8,200 nucleotides of DNA, from the NCBI GenBank assembly GCA_038202925.1, contig JBBREM010000115.1, positions 1-8,200 on the forward strand. The letters are read 5' to 3'. The stretch is from JAEVZK01 sp038202925. Lineage in GTDB: Bacteria > Armatimonadota > Fimbriimonadia > Fimbriimonadales > Fimbriimonadaceae. Numbering within the stretch: the first letter of the stretch is position 1; each line of letters starts with the position of its first letter. A program made the translations under genes and the position numbers. The notes under the pieces are model-generated. The model was not told where the DNA came from and made no database searches. It saw only the letters and a program-made list of their open reading frames with translations. Shown here piece after piece: positions 5,566 to 8,200 of this stretch.

Positions 5566-5607
5566 CTTAGGGAACCCTTAGAAATAGGACGGAACCGATA
5601 CATCGGT
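5566..5607. promoter_or_regulatory. Two inverted repeats upstream of the lysine dehydrogenase-like gene
   Basis: Between the terminator at 5618-5651 and the start at 5519 lie two inverted repeats: CTTAGGG-AA-CCCTTAG (5566-5581, one mismatched pair) and ACCGAT-AC-ATCGGT (5594-5607, perfect 6-bp arms). Both are of operator size and lie in the presumed promoter region of the minus-strand gene. A TTGACT (5611-5616, minus strand) resembles a -35 box, but I find no -10 box at the right distance. Confidence 0.35.
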
Positions 5608-5617
5608 CTGAGTCAAC

Positions 5618-5651
5618 AAAACGGCGGAGGCTTGAATGCCTCCGCCGTTTT
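5618..5651 (-). terminator. Intrinsic terminator of the PEP-CTERM gene
   Basis: A perfect 14-bp stem (AAAACGGCGGAGGC with its complement) around a 6-nt loop lies 15 bp beyond the stop of the minus-strand DUF4394/PEP-CTERM gene. On the minus strand it ends in TTTTGTTG, as an intrinsic terminator should. The stem's A-run makes it symmetric, so it could also work on the plus strand, where no gene reads into it. Confidence 0.88.
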
Positions 5652-5666
5652 GGATGGGCCGCGAGC

Positions 5667-6542
5667 TTAGCGATTCTTGCGGCGACGAATCAGTGCGATC
5701 GCGCCTAAGCCAAGGGCTGCGATCGTGGCAGGCTCGGGAACCGGCGCTGCTGCGAGTCCGACCAGTAGCACGTTGCTTCCGCCACCATCGACGGTGCCGG
5801 TTAGCGTGGCGGCTCCGGTCGCGAGATTGATGGTGTATAGCTTAGTGCCTGGACTTGCAAGAGTCTGAAGGGCCGCATAGGCGACTCCCGACTGCGAAAT
5901 ATCGAATCCGTTTACTCCCGTTGCAGAGATGCCCAGGAAACCCACCGTCGTCACGGTGCCGTTGTTGGGCGGGTTGATAAGGACCAGGGAGTTGTTGTTG
6001 TAATCGATTCCGTAAAGCGTGGTGCTTCCGGCTCCCGCAAAGTTATTGGTATATGCGATTCCCGCAATCCTCGGCGTGATGCCGAAGTTTGGGTCGCCAC
6101 TGGCATAGGCGAGGTTGGTGTCGACGGTTGCGCCGCCGGTCACAACGTTGACGCGCAAGTTCTGCGTGGTATCGCTGACGATCCTCAATCGGTCCACAAC
6201 CGGGTTGAAGTCGGTGCCGTAAGACGAGCCGCTCAACGTGGTTCCCACACTCGACATGAACGTGGCGACGCCAGTGTTTGAGTTGATCCGGTAAATCTGG
6301 CCGAACGAGCTGAGGCTGTACAAGTTGCCGTCGGCGGGCCGCAAGTCTAATCCGATCAGTTGCTCATTGTTTGCCAGGCCTGTGATAAACACGGCTGAAG
6401 TGAGCTGGCTTGGCGATGCTGAATCGAAGGTGACGAGCGAACTGCTGGTTGTCAAGCCGTAAAGCAGCTCGGCATTAGCTGAGGACGGAATGAGCGCGAT
6501 GGCAGCTCCGACCGCGGATGCGAAAAATAGACGTAATCTCAA
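5667..6542 (-). CDS. Exported DUF4394 protein with PEP-CTERM sorting signal
   Basis: A 291-residue secreted protein. The N-terminus MRLRLFFASAVGAAIALIPS is a Sec signal peptide with probable cleavage after SSANA (residue 24). The mature part (about 25-265) matches my memory of DUF4394: repeated short strands with LYGLTT, LIGLDLRPADGNLYSLSS, IYRINSNTG, FNPVVDRLRIVS and NFAGAGSTTLYGIDYN, suggesting a beta-propeller-like fold. The C-terminus (267-291) is a PEP-CTERM tail: PVPEPAT, a hydrophobic helix and RRRKNR, which an exosortase is expected to recognise for cleavage and surface attachment. I start at TTG 6542, because GGAG lies 5 bases before it and the signal peptide begins there; the ATG at 6602 would put 20 unlikely residues in front. 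An intrinsic terminator follows. No exosortase is in the window. The binding partner or role is unknown. Confidence 0.9.
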   Translation of the reverse strand: MRLRLFFASAVGAAIALIPSSANAELLYGLTTSSSLVTFDSASPSQLTSAVFITGLANNEQLIGLDLRPADGNLYSLSSFGQIYRINSNTGVATFMSSVGTTLSGSSYGTDFNPVVDRLRIVSDTTQNLRVNVVTGGATVDTNLAYASGDPNFGITPRIAGIAYTNNFAGAGSTTLYGIDYNNNSLVLINPPNNGTVTTVGFLGISATGVNGFDISQSGVAYAALQTLASPGTKLYTINLATGAATLTGTVDGGGSNVLLVGLAAAPVPEPATIAALGLGAIALIRRRKNR

Positions 6543-6680
6543 GTTATCTCCAAATAGCAAACCAGGCCAATCATCTACGATTCCTCGCAGATACCCGTGC
6601 ATGGTACTGCAGATGTAAGCAGAGCGGCCCCCGTAAATATATGGGAATGGGTTTTTTTCGGCGACGCCATAATCGAGCCC
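6543..6680. promoter_or_regulatory. Divergent promoter region, PEP-CTERM gene / isochorismatase gene
   Basis: This 138-bp gap separates two divergent starts and must carry both promoters. On the plus strand CATAAT (6668-6673) ends 7 nt before the ATG at 6681, which would make the isochorismatase message leaderless or nearly so. There is a T7 run at 6653-6659 and an AT-rich patch TAAATATATGG at 6635-6645. On the minus strand I find no convincing -35/-10 pair. Confidence 0.4.
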
Positions 6681-7247
6681 ATGCGCGCCATCAAAGCCAA
6701 CGCGGAAAACTCGGTTGTGATCGTCATCGACGAGCAGCCCACGTTTCTCGCCGCGATCTATGAAAGCGAGCGCGTGTTGAACCGCACCGAATTCCTACTC
6801 AAGATCGCCAAGCTCCTTGGCATTCCGGTGATAGCGACTGAGCAATACTCGGAGCGAATGGGAGGCACCGAGCCTCGCGTCGCCCGGTTGCTGCCGGCCG
6901 GAGAAGTGCCCTTCGCGAAGATGAGCTTCAGCTGCTGCGGATGCGGAGGCTTTTTGGCACGTCTGGAAGCAACCGGCAAACGACAGGCGATCTTGGTCGG
7001 AATCGAGACGCATATCTGTGTCAGCCAAACGGCGGCGGATCTGATTACTGCGGGATATGAGGTTATCGTGTGCCCCGACGCGGTTTCCGCGAGAACGCTC
7101 GAAATGCATAAAATCGGGATGGAGCGAATGCGCGATTCGGGAGTTCTGCCGATGCATAGTGAAGCGGTAGCCTACGAGTGGCTGGGCTCAGCGGAGCATC
7201 CCAAGTTCAGGGAGGCGCTTGCGATCGTCAAGAGGTACGCCCAGTAG
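6681..7247 (+). CDS. Isochorismatase-like cysteine hydrolase (YcaC/ISOC2-like)
   Basis: A 188-residue soluble hydrolase of the isochorismatase-like superfamily. The triad is visible: Asp17 in VVIVIDEQPTF, Lys80 in VPFAKMSFS and Cys113 in VGIETHICVSQTA. The segment PVIATEQYSERMGGTEPRVA (49-68) is typical of the family. Members act on varied amide- or ester-type substrates by a Cys nucleophile; the substrate cannot be named here, and there is no siderophore or nicotinate gene nearby to suggest one. I start at ATG 6681. The same frame is open to ATG 6597, but the extra 28 residues are unlike the family and would overlap the divergent PEP-CTERM leader. Unusual detail: a Cys cluster SCCGCGG (84-90) shortly after the catalytic Lys. 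Confidence 0.9.
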   Translation: MRAIKANAENSVVIVIDEQPTFLAAIYESERVLNRTEFLLKIAKLLGIPVIATEQYSERMGGTEPRVARLLPAGEVPFAKMSFSCCGCGGFLARLEATGKRQAILVGIETHICVSQTAADLITAGYEVIVCPDAVSARTLEMHKIGMERMRDSGVLPMHSEAVAYEWLGSAEHPKFREALAIVKRYAQ

Positions 7248-7284
7248 CACTCCACGGCTTAATGTCGCACGGTAATCTCGGGGC

Positions 7285-8200
7285 ATGCCCAAGCGCTCCA
7301 TCCGCGCCGACGACCTGCTGCGCATCATCGCCGTCGGCGACCCGCAGATTTCTCCCGACGGGGAGCGGATCCTGTTCTCTCGCAAACACGTTAACGAGAA
7401 GAACAAATCCGTCGCCAACCTGTATTCCGTCGGCCTCGACGGCGCGGTGACGCAGTGGACCCAGGGTGATGGCGGGGTGGGGCATGGGCGCTGGTCGCCG
7501 GATGGCTCGCAGATCGCGTTCATCAGCGGGCGCGAGAAGCCGTCGCAACAGATCTATCTGATTCCCGTTGGCGGCGGAGAGGCCTTTGCAATCACCGAGC
7601 TGCCGGAGGGGAGCATCGGCGGATTCCGATGGTCGCCCGACGGGACGAAGATCGCGTTTCTCTTCCGCGAGCAGCATCCCGACCGCACCGAGAAGGCTCA
7701 GAAAGAGCGTGAAGAGAAGGGCCTGAGCACGCCGCCGTGGGAGATCGACACGGTTTGGTACCGGCTCGACGGAGACGGCTACTTCGGGAACCAGCGCTAC
7801 AAGCTCTATATCTTCGACATCGCCGGCAAGAAAACGCTGTGCACCTATGATGCGGCGCCCGATGGCAACTACAGCTTCGACTGGAGTCCGAACTCCAAGG
7901 AGGTCGTGGTCATCCACACGGCGTCGAAGCATCCGTTTATCGATCCGCCCAACATGCAGCTCTATCTGGTCGGCCTAGACGGAAAGGGGACGAAGTTGAA
8001 GGGGCTGCTCAAGGGAGACAAGGGCGAGCCGCGGTGGTCGCCTAACGGAAAGTGGATCGCCTTTGCCGGCGATATCGACGAGGAGGACCCATGGGGGACG
8101 CGGAACACGAAAATTTACGTTGTCAAGCCTGAGGGAGGCGAGCCGCGAGACCTTACCGGCCTACAAGACTTCGACATGGCCGTTGCGACCCTGAGCGACA
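7285..8200 (+). CDS. S9 family peptidase, acylaminoacyl-peptidase-like, N-terminal propeller (partial)
   Basis: The 305 codons to the right edge encode the beta-propeller half of a prolyl oligopeptidase-family (S9) serine peptidase; the catalytic alpha/beta-hydrolase half lies beyond the window. Repeated blade motifs of the TolB/DPP-IV type are clear: ISPDGERILFSR, RWSPDGSQIAFIS, RWSPDGTKIAFLF, DWSPNSKEVVVIH and RWSPNGKWIAFAG, roughly one per 45-60 residues. The propeller gates peptide access in this family. There is no signal peptide (N-terminus MPKRSIRADDLLRI), so it is probably cytoplasmic. The Lys/Glu-rich insert EKAQKEREEKG followed by the PWEIDTVWYRLDGDGYFGN stretch is, as I recall, typical of acylaminoacyl-peptidase-like members. 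Start ATG 7285 lacks a clear Shine-Dalgarno, but TAATCT at 7273-7278 lies 6 nt before it. The gene begins 37 bp after the isochorismatase gene on the same strand. Confidence 0.9.
   Translation, partial: MPKRSIRADDLLRIIAVGDPQISPDGERILFSRKHVNEKNKSVANLYSVGLDGAVTQWTQGDGGVGHGRWSPDGSQIAFISGREKPSQQIYLIPVGGGEAFAITELPEGSIGGFRWSPDGTKIAFLFREQHPDRTEKAQKEREEKGLSTPPWEIDTVWYRLDGDGYFGNQRYKLYIFDIAGKKTLCTYDAAPDGNYSFDWSPNSKEVVVIHTASKHPFIDPPNMQLYLVGLDGKGTKLKGLLKGDKGEPRWSPNGKWIAFAGDIDEEDPWGTRNTKIYVVKPEGGEPRDLTGLQDFDMAVATLSD

Noticed and set aside
6550..6566. Sigma-54-type -24/-12 promoter before the PEP-CTERM gene
   Set aside because: TGGCC and TTGCT occur on the minus strand, but the GG-to-GC spacing is about two bases short and transcription would start at or inside the start codon.
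6543..6602. ATG 6602 as start of the PEP-CTERM protein
   Set aside because: It would put 20 polar residues before a standard signal peptide; TTG 6542 has GGAG at the right distance.
1..8200. CRISPR array, transposase, toxin-antitoxin or defence cluster
   Set aside because: No regularly spaced direct repeats, transposase motifs or defence-associated domains were found on either strand.

Overview
The window looks like chromosomal DNA of a GC-rich, free-living bacterium that makes menaquinone and has a PEP-CTERM surface-sorting system. The PEP-CTERM tail, the DUF2905 protein, the lysine 6-dehydrogenase-like enzyme and the many intergenic palindromes would fit Armatimonadota (Fimbriimonas-like). 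That assignment rests on gene style, not on a marker gene, so treat it as a guess.

Layout. Positions 1-320 (minus): the 5' part of an unrecognised gene that runs off the left edge. 506-582 (minus): tRNA-Pro(GGG) with an encoded CCA end, flanked by short repeats and hairpins. 752-1668 (minus): a two-gene unit, a DUF2905 membrane protein followed by a REG-2-like HAD hydrolase, overlapping by an ATGA. 1797-4329 (plus): a three-gene operon of ubiE/menG, a long-chain polyprenyl diphosphate synthase and a NagD-like HAD-IIA phosphatase, joined by ATGA and GTGA overlaps. 4326-5519 (minus): a lysine 6-dehydrogenase/saccharopine dehydrogenase-family enzyme that converges on and overlaps the operon end by 4 bp. 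5667-6542 (minus): an exported DUF4394 protein with a PEP-CTERM tail and a strong intrinsic terminator. 6681-7247 (plus): an isochorismatase-fold hydrolase. 7285-8200 (plus): the N-terminal beta-propeller part of an S9 (acylaminoacyl-peptidase-like) serine peptidase running off the right edge.

How the genes fit together. ubiE plus the polyprenyl synthase is a menaquinone module: one enzyme makes the isoprenoid tail and the other methylates demethylmenaquinone. The order recalls the hepS-menG-hepT cluster of Bacillus subtilis, without hepS. The third gene, a phosphatase, is probably co-translated with them, but its substrate is unknown. The other genes look like single-function housekeeping or peripheral-metabolism genes.

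I see no defence system, CRISPR array, transposase, phage gene or obvious new multi-gene system. The most unusual signal is a palindromic repeat-like element of about 60 bp inserted in frame in the NagD-like gene (3850-3908), with a second hairpin nested in its loop. It adds about 20 residues to the protein. No gap between genes exceeds 300 bases; the largest are about 185 bp (321-505) and 169 bp (583-751), and both hold short repeats.
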